64,000 nucleotides of DNA from Corynebacterium fournieri (GCF_030408775.1 NZ_CP047210.1:1364001-1428000); one strand, 5' to 3'. Shown: positions 29,720-39,122, counted from the first letter of the stretch. Program-made: numbers and translations. The notes: generated by a model from the letters alone, not told the origin.

Positions 29720-30286
29720 ATGAGCAAAAACTCCACAGCGCAGGACATCGCTCTAGTTGCGGTATTCGCCGCCATCATCATCGTCCTCGGCTTCGTCTCC
29801 ATTCCCGTCGGCGCCGCGGGTGTGCCCATCGTGCTGCAAAACGCCGCTGTCATCCTCGCCGGTCTCGTGCTGGGGTGGCGGCGCGGGTTCTTCGCCGCCG
29901 CCATCTTCCTGCTTGTCGGGCTCGCGCTGCCCGTTCTCGCGGGCGGCCGCACCGTCATCTCCGCACTCGGCGGGCCCACTGTGGGCTACCTGGCGGGCTA
30001 CATCGTCTCGGCCGCTGTTGCCGGCGCCATCGCGTACGCAGCCCCCTTCCGCTCGAACAAGGGGGCGACGGTGGGCGTGCTGGTTTTGGCCGGATTTGTC
30101 GGTCTGTTCTTCCAGTACCTTTGCGGCGTGTTCGGTCTGATCTGGCGTGCGGACATGACGTTCGGTGCGGCTTGGGCGGCACAGGCGCCGTTCCTCGTGC
30201 CTGACGCCGGCAAGACCGCGCTGATGATCGCCATCGCGTTCGCGGTGCACCAGGCGTTTCCGGACCTGCGCGGGAGCCGTCGCTAA
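29720..30286 (+). CDS. bioY: Biotin transporter S component BioY
   Basis: BioY is the membrane substrate-binding component of the biotin energy-coupling factor transporter. The 188-residue protein has six hydrophobic segments, with the BioY features VPIVLQNAAVILAGLVLG and ALPVLAGG, then GPTVGYLAGY. The ATG at 29720 has a TACACT box 7 bases upstream and no ribosome site, suggesting a leaderless mRNA. It is followed by bioM and bioN in the same direction. Confidence 0.95.
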   Translation: MSKNSTAQDIALVAVFAAIIIVLGFVSIPVGAAGVPIVLQNAAVILAGLVLGWRRGFFAAAIFLLVGLALPVLAGGRTVISALGGPTVGYLAGYIVSAAVAGAIAYAAPFRSNKGATVGVLVLAGFVGLFFQYLCGVFGLIWRADMTFGAAWAAQAPFLVPDAGKTALMIAIAFAVHQAFPDLRGSRR

Positions 30287-30291
30287 GCACG

Positions 30292-30981
30292 ATGCCCGCC
30301 ATTGATTTTCGCGACGCAGCCGTAAACTACGACGGCGAGCAGATCCTCGCACCGCTCAACGTCAGCCTCACCGAGCAGCGCATCGGCATCATTGGCTCAA
30401 ACGGCTCCGGCAAATCCACCACTGTGCGCCTGATCAACGGGCTAATCGAACCGACCTCAGGACAGGTGCTTTACGACGGTCTCACGCCGGCAAAACACGG
30501 CAAAGAAATCCGCAAGCGAGTCGGGTTTGTCTTCTCCGACGCTGAATCGCAGATTGTCATGCCGAGAGTCGCCGACGACGTGGCGTTTTCCCTGCGCCGC
30601 TTCAAGCTGCCCCGCGAGGAGGTCAAGCGCCGCGTTACTGAAGCTCTCGAGCGTTTCGGCCTGACGGATCGTGCTGAGCACTCCCCTCACACCCTCTCCG
30701 GCGGCGAGAAGCAAATGCTCGCGCTTGCCTCTGTACTCGTGATCCAGCCGGAGACGATCATCGCCGACGAGCCGACGACGCTTCTGGATCTGCGCAACCG
30801 GCGCCGCATCGTGCGCGAGCTGATGGCGCTGGAGCAGCAGCTCATCGTGGTCACCCACGATCTGGAGATGTTGCGCGACTTCGAACGGGTGCTAGTCATC
30901 GACGAAAGCAAGTTGGTCTACGACGGCGCACCTGCCAATGCAGTGCAGTTCTACACCGAACTGATGGACGCGAAACCGTGA
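30292..30981 (+). CDS. bioM: Biotin ECF transporter ATPase BioM
   Basis: BioM is the ATP-binding subunit that energises biotin uptake. The 229-residue ABC protein has Walker A GSNGSGKST, signature LSGGEKQ, Walker B TIIADEPTT and switch histidine VVTHDLEM. It starts 5 bases after the bioY stop, and its stop overlaps the bioN GTG by 4 bases. Confidence 0.95.
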   Translation: MPAIDFRDAAVNYDGEQILAPLNVSLTEQRIGIIGSNGSGKSTTVRLINGLIEPTSGQVLYDGLTPAKHGKEIRKRVGFVFSDAESQIVMPRVADDVAFSLRRFKLPREEVKRRVTEALERFGLTDRAEHSPHTLSGGEKQMLALASVLVIQPETIIADEPTTLLDLRNRRRIVRELMALEQQLIVVTHDLEMLRDFERVLVIDESKLVYDGAPANAVQFYTELMDAKP

Positions 30982-31583
30982 TCCGCGAACTGCCCCTCGG
31001 CGTATACGTGCCGGGGACGACTCTGCTGCACCGCACGGGTGCAGCGCTGAAATTTGTGTTACTCGTGGCGTTCATCGTCGGCGTCACCGCGTTGCCGACG
31101 CAGCCGTGGCACGCTGTGGCCGCCCTCGCGTTCGTGTTGGCGCTCTATGTATGGGCACGGATCCCCGCCCGCGTAGCGTGGCGCCAGCTAGTGCCGTTGC
31201 TGCCCGTGCTGGCTTTCTTCGGCGCGTTCATGGTGTGGCAAAACGGCGTTGCCTCTGCGCTCACACTGCTTGTCGGGCTGCTTGCCACCATCGCTGCGGC
31301 GAATCTGTTGACGCTGACCACCCCGGTCGAGGAACTCCTCACCGCGCTGGACCGCGCCCTGTCCCCCTTCGGTCGCGCGGGCGAACTGATCTCTTTGACC
31401 ATCGCGCTCACGATCCGGCTTATCCCCCTCACCCTCGCCACGGCGAACGAGGTGCTCGACGCGCGCAAGGCCCGCGGTGTCGGGTTCTCCTTCACCGCAT
31501 TCGGCATCCCATTGGTGATTCGGTCTGTGCGCCGCGCGAAGATGATGGGAGAAGCGCTCATGGCACGCGGCGCCGTGGATTAG
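30978..31583 (+). CDS. bioN: Biotin ECF transporter transmembrane subunit BioN (EcfT)
   Basis: BioN couples ATP hydrolysis to BioY. The 201-residue membrane protein has four to five hydrophobic segments and the EcfT coupling motif ARKARG near residue 160. The GTG start overlaps the bioM stop (GTGA). It is the last gene of the bioYMN operon; a hairpin follows. Confidence 0.94.
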   Translation: MIRELPLGVYVPGTTLLHRTGAALKFVLLVAFIVGVTALPTQPWHAVAALAFVLALYVWARIPARVAWRQLVPLLPVLAFFGAFMVWQNGVASALTLLVGLLATIAAANLLTLTTPVEELLTALDRALSPFGRAGELISLTIALTIRLIPLTLATANEVLDARKARGVGFSFTAFGIPLVIRSVRRAKMMGEALMARGAVD

Positions 31584-31600
31584 CACCTGCTTGACGACGA

Positions 31601-31640
31601 CATTCCGCCCGGCCCCTGCTGTGAGGGACCGGGCGGAATG
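31601..31640. terminator. Hairpin between bioN and the surface protein gene
   Basis: CATTCCGCCCGG and CCGGGCGGAATG make a perfect 12-bp stem. There is no strong T-run on either side, but it lies between convergent gene ends, so a terminator or 3' barrier is likely. Confidence 0.6.
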
Positions 31641-31656
31641 TGCTGAGACGGGCTAG

Positions 31657-34600
31657 CTATTGGTTGCTGCTACCTGCGGAGCTACCTTCACCGCCACCAC
31701 ATGCATTGACAATGCTGACGATAGCAAGGACACCGAGTGCCGCCGCTGCCAAGCCGCCCGCGATCATTCCGATCTGCGGATCACCCTGCGGGAGCACCTG
31801 CTGCGCCTGATCCCTCAGTGCATGGAGTGAATCCTGAACGCCTGCCGGCAGCGGAAGGTCGACCTGCGATGCAATCCCCAGCGGGATCAGCGCCACAAGC
31901 GGAAGCGACCATCCGGTCAGCGCAGCGACGCACTTGCCGTCCAACGACGACCCCTGAGACTCCGCCGGTGCCGTTGCTGTCTGGGTCACCGTAGTGAGCG
32001 GGTGCTCGGTCGATGTTTTAGGAGCGGCCTCCACCTCGAAACGGACTTTTTCAACGATCGTAGAGTTTCCGGTCGTCGTCACCACTTCCGCGGTGTAGTT
32101 GCCGGGCTTTGCAACCCTGCCCGCAATGACGTTGTCCTCGGGGCGGAACTCGAGGCCCTCCGGCAGGTCGTTAACCTCGACGATTGCCCCATTAGCCGCA
32201 GCCACCCGGTAGTACACATTTGTTTCACCCGCGACGATCTTAGTCAGCTTCGGGGCGGTACGTGTCGTCGTGACAGGTGCATCGACGTCGACTGCGTCCT
32301 GGTCCGATTGAACCGTGGATGTCGGCGTCACAGTCTCGGTCTCCGAGCGACCAGCGACAGTGGTTGTGACTGGGGCTGCGGTAACCGTGGTGGTTTGTGC
32401 CGTATTCGTTACTGTCTCCGTCACCGCATCAGCTGTTGCCACCGGCGTGACATCAACCTGCTCCGTCACCGTCGGCGTGACCGTCTCAGCCTTAGCCGTT
32501 TCCGTCTGCGTCGCAGTCACCGCCGCAGCCGTGGTCACTGGTGTTTCGGTGACCTTCTTCGTCTCGGTGGGCACCACGGTCTTCGTCGCAGCCGTTTCCG
32601 TCTGCGTCGCAGTCACCGCCGCAGCCGTGGTCACTGGTGTTTCGGTGACCTTCTTCGTCTCGGTGGGCACCACGGTCTTCGTCGCAGCCGTTTCCGTCTG
32701 CGTCGCAGTCACCGCCGCAGCCGTGGTCACTGGTGTTTCGGTGACCTTCTTCGTCTCGGTGGGCACCACGGTCTTCGTCGCAGCCGTTTCCGTCTGCGTC
32801 GCAGTCACCGCCGCAGCCGTGGTCACCGGTGTTTCGGTGACCTTCTTCGTCTCGGTGGGCACCACGGTCTTCGTCGCAGCCGTTTCCGTCTGCGTCGCAG
32901 TCACCGCCGCAGCCGTGGTCACCGGTGTTTCGGTGACCTTCTTCGTCTTCGTCGGCACCACAGTCTTCGTCGCTGCCGTCTCCGTCTGCGTTGCAGTCAC
33001 CGCCGCAGCCGTCGTCGTCGGAGTCGTGGTCACCTTCTTCGTCTCAGTCGGCGTCACGGTCACCTCCGGCGCGCTCACCGTCGTGTACACGATGGTTGCA
33101 GCAGCCGTCGTCGTCGGAGTCTCGGTGACCTTCTTCGTCTCCGTGGGCACCACGGTCTTCGTCGCAGCCGTCTCCGTCTGCGTTGCAGTCACCGCCGCAG
33201 CCGTCGTCGTCGGAGTCTCGGTGACCTTCGTCGTCTTCGTCGGCACCACAGTCTTCGTCGCAGCCGTTTCAGTCTGCGTTGCAGTCACCGCCGCAGCCGT
33301 CGTCACCGGCGTTTCGGTGACCTTCGTCGTCTCGGTCGGCACCACAGTCTTCGTCGCAGCCGTCTCCGTCTGCGTTGCAGTCACCGCCGCAGCCGTCGTC
33401 ACCGGCGTCTCGGTGACCTTCGTCGTCTCGGTCGGCACCACAGTCTTCGTCGCAGCCGTCTCCGTCTGCGTTGCAGTCACCGCCGCAGCCGTCGTCACCG
33501 GCGTCTCGGTGACCTTCGTCGTCTCGGTCGGCACCACAGTCTTCGTCGCAGCCGTCTCCGTCTGCGTTGCAGTCACCGCCGCAGCCGTCGTCACCGGCGT
33601 CTCGGTCACCTTCGTCGTCTCGGTCGGCACCACAGTCTTCGTCGCAGCCGTTTCCGTCTGCGTTGCAGTCACCGCCGCAGCAGTCGTCACCGGCGTTTCG
33701 GTCACCTTCGTCGTCTCGGTCGGCACCACAGTCTTCGTCGCAGCCGTCTCCGTCTGCGTTGCAGTCACCGCCGCAGCCGTCTTCGTCGGAGTCGTGGTCA
33801 CGGTGGATGTAATAGTTGGGGTCGCAGTGACGGTCGTAGGTTCGGTACTCACCGTGGTTGTCACCGCGGTGTCAGTAGTAGTCACGGTCGGAGTCACAGT
33901 CTCGGTAGCCGCCGGGACTGTGACGGTTGTCGGAGCAGCGCTCGTAGTGGTGTTGCCCGAAGTCACCGTTGGGGTCGGCTGTTCTGCGGGCGTACAAGAC
34001 TCCGTCCGCTCTGCTTCTGCAGCGCGCAACGCCAGGCCGTTCTTCGGATCATTTGGAGCATCATCAGACCACAAGAAACGGGTAACCACGGTACGCTGCC
34101 CATCGACAGTGCACTCCCCAATCTTCTCGTACGTGCCATAGCCCTCATTTGCAAAGTTCTCCATGAGGACGGGTCGTGCTTGAACCCCAGATACCTCATG
34201 CGCGGTTTCGCCGTCGAAGGAAACGACTACAGAAAGGCCGTTGCAGGCTTCGTCGCAAAGCACGCGAAGCTCCTTGCTATTCGCGTTGTAATCCAACGCC
34301 ATGACGCTGCGCAGCTCAGGGTTTTCGTACTTGCCAACCTCTTCGAACTCCCCATTAGGCTGCAGGCGAACAAAGTGGACAAAGCCCGTGTACTCGACAC
34401 CCACCGCGTACACATCAAGGTCCGGCAAGTAGGCGATGGCTTCCAAACCAAAGTTCGGTGGTACTTCACCAGTGATTGATTTGAGGTTCCACTCGCCAGT
34501 CACCTTGCCCCGGGAAGGGTCAAACTCGAGGATGGACGGACGGGAGGAGCCGTCACCGTCACGCTCGGTGGCAATGTAGATCTTGCCGTCCTTGCCTACG

Positions 34601-36249
34601 GTCACGCCTTCCGCGTCCGGATTCCCTGCGCCATTTTCATAGGTGAGAGTCCATTCGTTCTTCTTGCTGTAGGTCTTCTTGTCCTCGTCGTACTCCAGCT
34701 CAAACAGGCGCCCCGGGTTGTTGTTCACAATCCAGGCATTACCGTTGCCGTCGAAATCCACGCCCGAGAAGTTCTCGCCCGCGAAACCGCCGACCGTATT
34801 GATTGAGTCGATCTGGTCCGGCCACGGTTCGCCCGTCGGCCATACGAGTTCCTCAGCGTTCTTGCCGTCCTTTGTCACTTCTGCAAGCGCGACGAGATCA
34901 CCCTCGCCATCTGGGGTGCGTCCCCAGGAGAAGCGAGTGTGCGACGTCCAGCTCACTTCGTCGAATGGCTTGCTGTCGTCTGGCCTGTACAAGCGCGCAC
35001 TGTCTGCCTCACCAAGCCCGAACCCCTTCGAACCGTCGGGAGTCTCTACTTCGGTATAGAACGAGTAGTACCCGCCCGGTTGGATCACCGTATTCTTCGG
35101 GAACACGATCGGAGTGCGCCCCTGCTTGTCGTCTGCAAACTTCCATCCCGAAATGTCCACCGGCGTATCGCCCGCGTTGTACAACTCCACCCAATCGGCA
35201 ACAAAGTCACCTTTGGTCTGGATCTCATTGATTCTGATCCGACCCGTGTTCGAGGGCTTTTGGCTTGTCGACGACGGCACCTCCGGCTGGTTCGGCTCCT
35301 CGTCCTCCACCCCGCAAGGAACTGCGTTAGCGTCACCCTTAGACTTCGCCGAAGACATCTTGAAGTCGTTGTTCGCTTCTGAGTAGCGGGACCACGACGT
35401 CGCCGCGCCCTCACACACCGGGCTTTTCGCCCAGCCGAACTCATCAACGAGCTCTCCTGCAGCCGTCTTGAGAGTCAGGCTGTCCTTAGCGCTAAGCCCG
35501 AACCCATCAGTGCCGTCTGGGACTACGCCGCCCTCTTTCCCGTCCGGAGTCAAAACGTGATAACCGCCTGCGGGAATGATCGTATTCGGTGCAAAGGTGA
35601 TGTAGGTGTTGCCCTTGCCATCGCCGCTATCGACGACCACCCAACCGCCGATATTTACCGCCTTGTCGCCGCTATTCACCAACTCGATGAAATCGACGCC
35701 GTCCGTCGTGATCTCGTTGATAAAGACCTTGTCAAAACCAGACTTGGCGTTAGAGCTTTCACGTGTCGGCCCGTCCGTGATCTGCCATTTTCCAGTTATG
35801 TCCGGCACCAGGCCTTGTGAGGTGTGAACACCATCCCTCATGCCGTGAGACGACCACTTCTTCTCGTCGATCTGGTTGCCCTTCTCATCCTTGATGGTGA
35901 TCTGATCGCTGCCACCAAGGCCGAACCCTTTAGATCCATCTGGAGTGACGTCCGTGCCATCGGTGTAGAAGGCGTAGTATCCGCGCGCCGGAATGACGGT
36001 GTTCTTTGGGAATGTGATCGGCTTGCTGCTCTTCCCACTGTCGATGGCGGTCCAGCCCGAAATGTCAATGTCGTTGTCGGTTGGATTGGCCAGCTCCACC
36101 CAGTCGCCGATCGGGTCAGAGTTGGTGACCACCTCATTGATGACGACGTCAGTTGACGCTGCCGCTGCCACGGGCACCGACGCAAAACCAGACACGAGCA
36201 TCACGGTAAATGGCACAGCAAATTGACGCGCACGGGAACTACTTTTCAC
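31657..36249 (-). CDS. Large membrane-anchored surface protein with lamin-tail domains and Thr-rich repeats
   Basis: This 1530-residue protein starts with a signal peptide (residues 1 to about 31). Three lamin-tail-like (LTD) domains follow, at about 32-145, 170-290 and 345-450, each with a VINE/FINE/RINE strand and a GDWVEL or DFIELVNSG strand. Residues about 470-770 look like a beta-propeller (VDFDGNGNAWIVNNN, LEAIAYLPDLDVYAVG). A Thr-rich stalk covers about 790-1330 and includes fourteen 32-residue units. The C-terminus has a small beta domain and a membrane segment at about 1490-1512, with no LPxTG motif, so it is anchored by the membrane helix. The GTG start has AGGAGG upstream. The function is unknown; nucleic acid, calcium or ligand binding at the cell surface is possible. 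Confidence 0.8.
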   Translation of the reverse strand: MKSSSRARQFAVPFTVMLVSGFASVPVAAAASTDVVINEVVTNSDPIGDWVELANPTDNDIDISGWTAIDSGKSSKPITFPKNTVIPARGYYAFYTDGTDVTPDGSKGFGLGGSDQITIKDEKGNQIDEKKWSSHGMRDGVHTSQGLVPDITGKWQITDGPTRESSNAKSGFDKVFINEITTDGVDFIELVNSGDKAVNIGGWVVVDSGDGKGNTYITFAPNTIIPAGGYHVLTPDGKEGGVVPDGTDGFGLSAKDSLTLKTAAGELVDEFGWAKSPVCEGAATSWSRYSEANNDFKMSSAKSKGDANAVPCGVEDEEPNQPEVPSSTSQKPSNTGRIRINEIQTKGDFVADWVELYNAGDTPVDISGWKFADDKQGRTPIVFPKNTVIQPGGYYSFYTEVETPDGSKGFGLGEADSARLYRPDDSKPFDEVSWTSHTRFSWGRTPDGEGDLVALAEVTKDGKNAEELVWPTGEPWPDQIDSINTVGGFAGENFSGVDFDGNGNAWIVNNNPGRLFELEYDEDKKTYSKKNEWTLTYENGAGNPDAEGVTVGKDGKIYIATERDGDGSSRPSILEFDPSRGKVTGEWNLKSITGEVPPNFGLEAIAYLPDLDVYAVGVEYTGFVHFVRLQPNGEFEEVGKYENPELRSVMALDYNANSKELRVLCDEACNGLSVVVSFDGETAHEVSGVQARPVLMENFANEGYGTYEKIGECTVDGQRTVVTRFLWSDDAPNDPKNGLALRAAEAERTESCTPAEQPTPTVTSGNTTTSAAPTTVTVPAATETVTPTVTTTDTAVTTTVSTEPTTVTATPTITSTVTTTPTKTAAAVTATQTETAATKTVVPTETTKVTETPVTTAAAVTATQTETAATKTVVPTETTKVTETPVTTAAAVTATQTETAATKTVVPTETTKVTETPVTTAAAVTATQTETAATKTVVPTETTKVTETPVTTAAAVTATQTETAATKTVVPTETTKVTETPVTTAAAVTATQTETAATKTVVPTKTTKVTETPTTTAAAVTATQTETAATKTVVPTETKKVTETPTTTAAATIVYTTVSAPEVTVTPTETKKVTTTPTTTAAAVTATQTETAATKTVVPTKTKKVTETPVTTAAAVTATQTETAATKTVVPTETKKVTETPVTTAAAVTATQTETAATKTVVPTETKKVTETPVTTAAAVTATQTETAATKTVVPTETKKVTETPVTTAAAVTATQTETAATKTVVPTETKKVTETPVTTAAAVTATQTETAKAETVTPTVTEQVDVTPVATADAVTETVTNTAQTTTVTAAPVTTTVAGRSETETVTPTSTVQSDQDAVDVDAPVTTTRTAPKLTKIVAGETNVYYRVAAANGAIVEVNDLPEGLEFRPEDNVIAGRVAKPGNYTAEVVTTTGNSTIVEKVRFEVEAAPKTSTEHPLTTVTQTATAPAESQGSSLDGKCVAALTGWSLPLVALIPLGIASQVDLPLPAGVQDSLHALRDQAQQVLPQGDPQIGMIAGGLAAAALGVLAIVSIVNACGGGEGSSAGSSNQ
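32443..33787 (-). repeat. Fourteen tandem 96-bp units in the surface protein gene
   Basis: The unit encodes 32 residues (starting AAAVTATQTETAAT, ending TETPVTT). Five adjacent copies are nearly identical. Two blocks of further copies differ at a few codons (TKTT, ETKK and TTTAAA variants), and one unit in the middle is strongly diverged (AAATIVYTTVSAPEV). The last unit, at the low-coordinate end, is also diverged. Synonymous differences are few within blocks, suggesting recent unequal crossing-over. Confidence 0.9.
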
Positions 36250-36361
36250 GGGAACTTCCTCCTTGGGGAGGTCTCATAACAAACTTGGAAAACGTTTGGA
36301 AAAGTAGTATGTTTGCGTGAATTTGCGCGAACGTCCAAGTGAATAAAACTTGAACAATTAA

Positions 36362-36386
36362 ATAAACCCCGGGAAACATCCCGGGG
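36362..36386 (-). terminator. Terminator after pspA
   Basis: Read on the minus strand, CCCCGGG-ATGTTT-CCCGGGG is followed by TTTATT. It lies 20 bases beyond the pspA stop. Confidence 0.7.
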
Positions 36387-36406
36387 CCACAAAAACGAGC
36401 TGGTAT

Positions 36407-37255
36407 CTAAGCGTCGCCGCGCAGCTCGCGCATACGCTGAGCAACCGCGTCGTCTGCGACGTCAGCACCGGTCGGCGCGGTGGAACCAGTCTGCTGCGAG
36501 TTGCCCTGCTCAATCGCCTGCTTCTTACCTGCGGTCAGTTCACCGGCCATCTCGGCACGCAGCTGCTCCAAGCGGCCGTGGCCAGCCATCTGGATACCAG
36601 CCTGCTCCACCTCGGCCATGCGGCCCTCGATGGAGTTCTGCGAAAGCTCCGCGGCGCCGAGAGCGTTGGCGTAGCGGCGCTCAATCTTCTCGCGCACCTG
36701 GTCCAGGTTCGGGCCGGAAGCCGTGATGGAGTTCATCGACTGCATGGTCTCGGAGACCTTCTCCTGCATCTTGGCCTGCTCAAGCTGGGAGAGCAGCTTG
36801 GAGCGCTCAGCAACCTGCTGCTGCAGGTGGGCAGAATTGCGCTCCACGGCCTGCTTCGCCTGAGCCGCCTGCTGCAGTGCCTGGTCGTGAAGCTGCTTGG
36901 TGTCCTCAACACCGGCCTCTGCAGTCACCAGCTGCGCCGCGAACGCCTCCGCCGCATTTTCGTACTCCTGCGCCTTCTGCGCGTTGCCCTCACCGCGGGC
37001 CTTGTCGGCAAGCTGGAGCGCCTGGCGGGCATTCGCCTGCAGCTTCTCCACATCCTCAAGGCGACGGTTGAGCTGCATCTCCAGCTGACGCTGGTTACCA
37101 ATCACAGCAGCGGCCTGCTGGGACAGCGCCTGGTGCTGGCGCTGCGCGTCGTTAATAGCCTGCTCGATCTGGACCTTCGGGTCCGCGTTCTCTTCGATCT
37201 TGTTATCGAAGAGGGCCATCAGGTAGTTCCAGAACTTGGTAAACGGATTTGCCAT
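36407..37255 (-). CDS. PspA/IM30-family membrane-stress protein
   Basis: This 282-residue protein is almost wholly coiled-coil, the PspA/IM30 fold that binds stressed membranes. The N-terminal [26 protein letters not shown] is a typical amphipathic start. A flexible Gly/Thr tail ([17 protein letters not shown]) precedes a last short helix. It is the equivalent of the mycobacterial 35-kDa protein Rv2744c. It follows clgR on the same strand with a gap of 71 bases, and in mycobacteria ClgR activates pspA under envelope stress. Confidence 0.92.
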   Translation of the reverse strand: MANPFTKFWNYLMALFDNKIEENADPKVQIEQAINDAQRQHQALSQQAAAVIGNQRQLEMQLNRRLEDVEKLQANARQALQLADKARGEGNAQKAQEYENAAEAFAAQLVTAEAGVEDTKQLHDQALQQAAQAKQAVERNSAHLQQQVAERSKLLSQLEQAKMQEKVSETMQSMNSITASGPNLDQVREKIERRYANALGAAELSQNSIEGRMAEVEQAGIQMAGHGRLEQLRAEMAGELTAGKKQAIEQGNSQQTGSTAPTGADVADDAVAQRMRELRGDA

Positions 37256-37326
37256 GGCTATAACACCGTGACCTTTCTGTCAGTAGATTGCGTTAAACGC
37301 CAACCACTGTAGTCGCGGACTGCCGT

Positions 37327-37698
37327 CTACGCTTCCGCTGCAGCCGGCGAGGTGCGCTCCAGCTCTTCGGTGAAGGAATGCAGCGACATGTTCGCCACAG
37401 CCTCCAGCAACACCTCGGAAACAGTGGTGCCAAGCGCTTCGCACAGCGACGCGAGTAACTCCGAGGAGACCTCTTTGCGGCCGCGCTCCAGCTCCGAGAT
37501 GTAGCCGGAAGACACGCGCGCTTCCTTCGCCAACGCGCGCAGCGTCACGCCCTTGTCCGCGCGAAAAGCGCGCAGGGACATACCCAGCGCTTCGCGGAAC
37601 AGCGGCTCGCGGGAGCGCTCCGCGGACTCGGGTGCAGCCCCGGCCGGAGCGAGGGGCAGTTCTACCGGGGTTTCGTGCAGCAGTGTCGTTGTGGTCAT
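37327..37698 (-). CDS. clgR: ClgR-type transcriptional activator (XRE helix-turn-helix)
   Basis: ClgR activates clp protease and stress genes in actinobacteria and is itself degraded by ClpCP. The 123-residue protein has an XRE helix-turn-helix at about residues 45-100 (LRALAKEARVSSGYISELERGRKEVSSELL). The C-terminal AEA tail resembles a ClpP recognition end. I chose the ATG at 37698; a TTG 12 bases upstream is possible. The order pgsA-cinA-clgR-pspA is conserved with mycobacteria (Rv2746c-Rv2744c). Confidence 0.88.
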   Translation of the reverse strand: MTTTTLLHETPVELPLAPAGAAPESAERSREPLFREALGMSLRAFRADKGVTLRALAKEARVSSGYISELERGRKEVSSELLASLCEALGTTVSEVLLEAVANMSLHSFTEELERTSPAAAEA

Positions 37699-37721
37699 CA
37701 GAAGGTTCAACGGTTCAGCGT

Positions 37722-38261
37722 CTAGCTTTGTTCCCGAATGCCCGAAAGCGCTCCGATCAGCGCCGCTTCTACGGCCAATCGGCGCACCTCATTTCGTGCA
37801 CCGGAGAGCACGCGCACCGGCTCCGGAGCTCCCGCCATCAGCGCGTATTGCCCGCACTCCGGGTCCAGCAGCTCCGCCGCTTGGGACGACGCAGTCCACT
37901 TCGGCCCAGCCAGGCCGATCCATACCGTCCCGGCGGGCACGCCGTCTTGCGCATCGGGGCCAGCCACACCGGTCAGCGCCACTGCCCAATCAGTCCCGCA
38001 CACCCGCCGCGCACCACGGGCCATTTCGCGGGCCACAGCGGCCGAGACCACGCCTTCACGCTCGATCAGCGCCGCGGGAACATCTGCAAGCGAGGTCTTC
38101 AGCTCCGGCGAATACGTCACCAGCCCTCCGACCAGCACGTCCGAGGCCCCCGGCACGTCCGCCAACGTCGCGGCTGCCAGACCGGCCGTCAACGACTCAC
38201 AGAAAGCGACGGTTTGGTTGCGGGAGCGGAGCTCGTCGATAAGCAATTGCGCTGTGGTCAC
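37722..38261 (-). CDS. CinA C-terminal domain protein (nicotinamide-nucleotide amidase PncC type)
   Basis: This 179-residue stand-alone domain matches PncC/CinA-C, which deamidates NMN to NaMN. The ESLTAG motif (residues 22-27), TGVAGPDAQDG and GTVWIGLAG are present. It appears to contain extra residues around LLDPECGQYALMAGAP relative to typical members. The GTG start overlaps the pgsA stop by 4 bases. Activity is inferred from family only. Confidence 0.88.
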   Translation of the reverse strand: MTTAQLLIDELRSRNQTVAFCESLTAGLAAATLADVPGASDVLVGGLVTYSPELKTSLADVPAALIEREGVVSAAVAREMARGARRVCGTDWAVALTGVAGPDAQDGVPAGTVWIGLAGPKWTASSQAAELLDPECGQYALMAGAPEPVRVLSGARNEVRRLAVEAALIGALSGIREQS

Positions 38262-38797
38262 TTATTCACCTTTCCTGCGTCCACCAAGTACTGCACGCCC
38301 GTGACCACGGTGACCGCGACTGCAAGCAGCATGACCACAAACGTCGGCGTGTTCATCCACTCGGGCAGCGGGCATAGATACAGCCCCACGGCGAGGGTTT
38401 GCAGGGCAGTCTTCAGCTTGCCGCCCTTCGACGCCGGCACCACGCGGCCACGACGCAGCAGCACCATCCGCCAGACAGTAATGCCTAGCTCACGCGCGAC
38501 AATCACAACCGTCACCCACATTGGCAGCGAGTTAGCGATATTGAGGGTGACAAGCGCAGTGATCATGAGCGCCTTGTCCGCAATAGGGTCCGCAATCTTG
38601 CCGAAGTCCGTGACCAGCCCACGGGCGCGCGCGATGTCGCCGTCGAGCTTATCCGTGATCATCAGCGCCACGAACAGACCGAACGCCCACCACCAGTGCT
38701 GCAAGAGCACCAGCCAGGCAAAAACGGGAATGAACAGGATCCTCAGCGAGGTCAAAATGTTCGGGAGGTTCCAATTCGACGGCTTGTCGGGTTGCAT
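38258..38797 (-). CDS. pgsA: CDP-diacylglycerol-glycerol-3-phosphate 3-phosphatidyltransferase
   Basis: PgsA makes phosphatidylglycerol phosphate, the precursor of phosphatidylglycerol and cardiolipin. The 179-residue membrane protein has the CDP-alcohol phosphotransferase motif in DKLDGDIARARGLVTDFGKI, with the final aspartates in DPIADK. I chose the ATG at 38797 because GGAGG lies 5 bases before it; an in-frame ATG at 38812 exists. It heads the pgsA-cinA-clgR-pspA group and is divergent from the YciI gene. Confidence 0.93.
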   Translation of the reverse strand: MQPDKPSNWNLPNILTSLRILFIPVFAWLVLLQHWWWAFGLFVALMITDKLDGDIARARGLVTDFGKIADPIADKALMITALVTLNIANSLPMWVTVVIVARELGITVWRMVLLRRGRVVPASKGGKLKTALQTLAVGLYLCPLPEWMNTPTFVVMLLAVAVTVVTGVQYLVDAGKVNK

Positions 38798-38837
38798 CAC
38801 GGCCTCCACCATACCCACCCCACCTAGACTCCAAACC

Positions 38838-39122
38838 ATGAAGTATTTCGTAGCCACCTACACCTACGGCGAGCAGTCGCTTGTCGACGCCACACGTCCC
38901 GCCCACCGCGAGTTCATCTCCTCGCAGCTGTCGCTGGGACGCATCGTCGGATCCGGCCCCTACGCCGGCGGAGACCAAGCCCTGATCATCCTGCAGCTGC
39001 CGGAGACCGCCACGGAATCAGACGCCGCGACGATACTGGATGAGGATCCCTACACGGTCGCCGGCGCCCTTTCTGCCCGCGAGATCCGGGAGTGGAACCC
39101 GGTAATGAATATCTTCAGCTAG
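38838..39122 (+). CDS. YciI family protein
   Basis: This 94-residue protein fits the YciI/YCII domain, a small alpha/beta barrel fold of unknown role with the segments MKYFVATYTYG, RPAHREFISSQLSLGRIVGSGPY and DEDPYTVAG. The conserved His in ATRPAHREF is present. A TAGACT box ends 7 bases before the ATG and no ribosome site is seen, so the transcript may be leaderless. It is convergent with terC, with a 4-base overlap of the ends. Confidence 0.87.
   Translation: MKYFVATYTYGEQSLVDATRPAHREFISSQLSLGRIVGSGPYAGGDQALIILQLPETATESDAATILDEDPYTVAGALSAREIREWNPVMNIFS

Noticed and set aside
32443-33787. Regular 96-bp periodicity that could suggest a CRISPR array
   Set aside because: There are no unique spacers between short repeats; the whole unit repeats and is coding.
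32002-34479. Open frames of 825 and 608 codons on the plus strand across the surface-protein repeats
   Set aside because: They exist because the 96-bp unit is a multiple of three and is free of stops on both strands. The products are low-complexity repeats without a start region, and the minus-strand protein has a signal peptide and domains.
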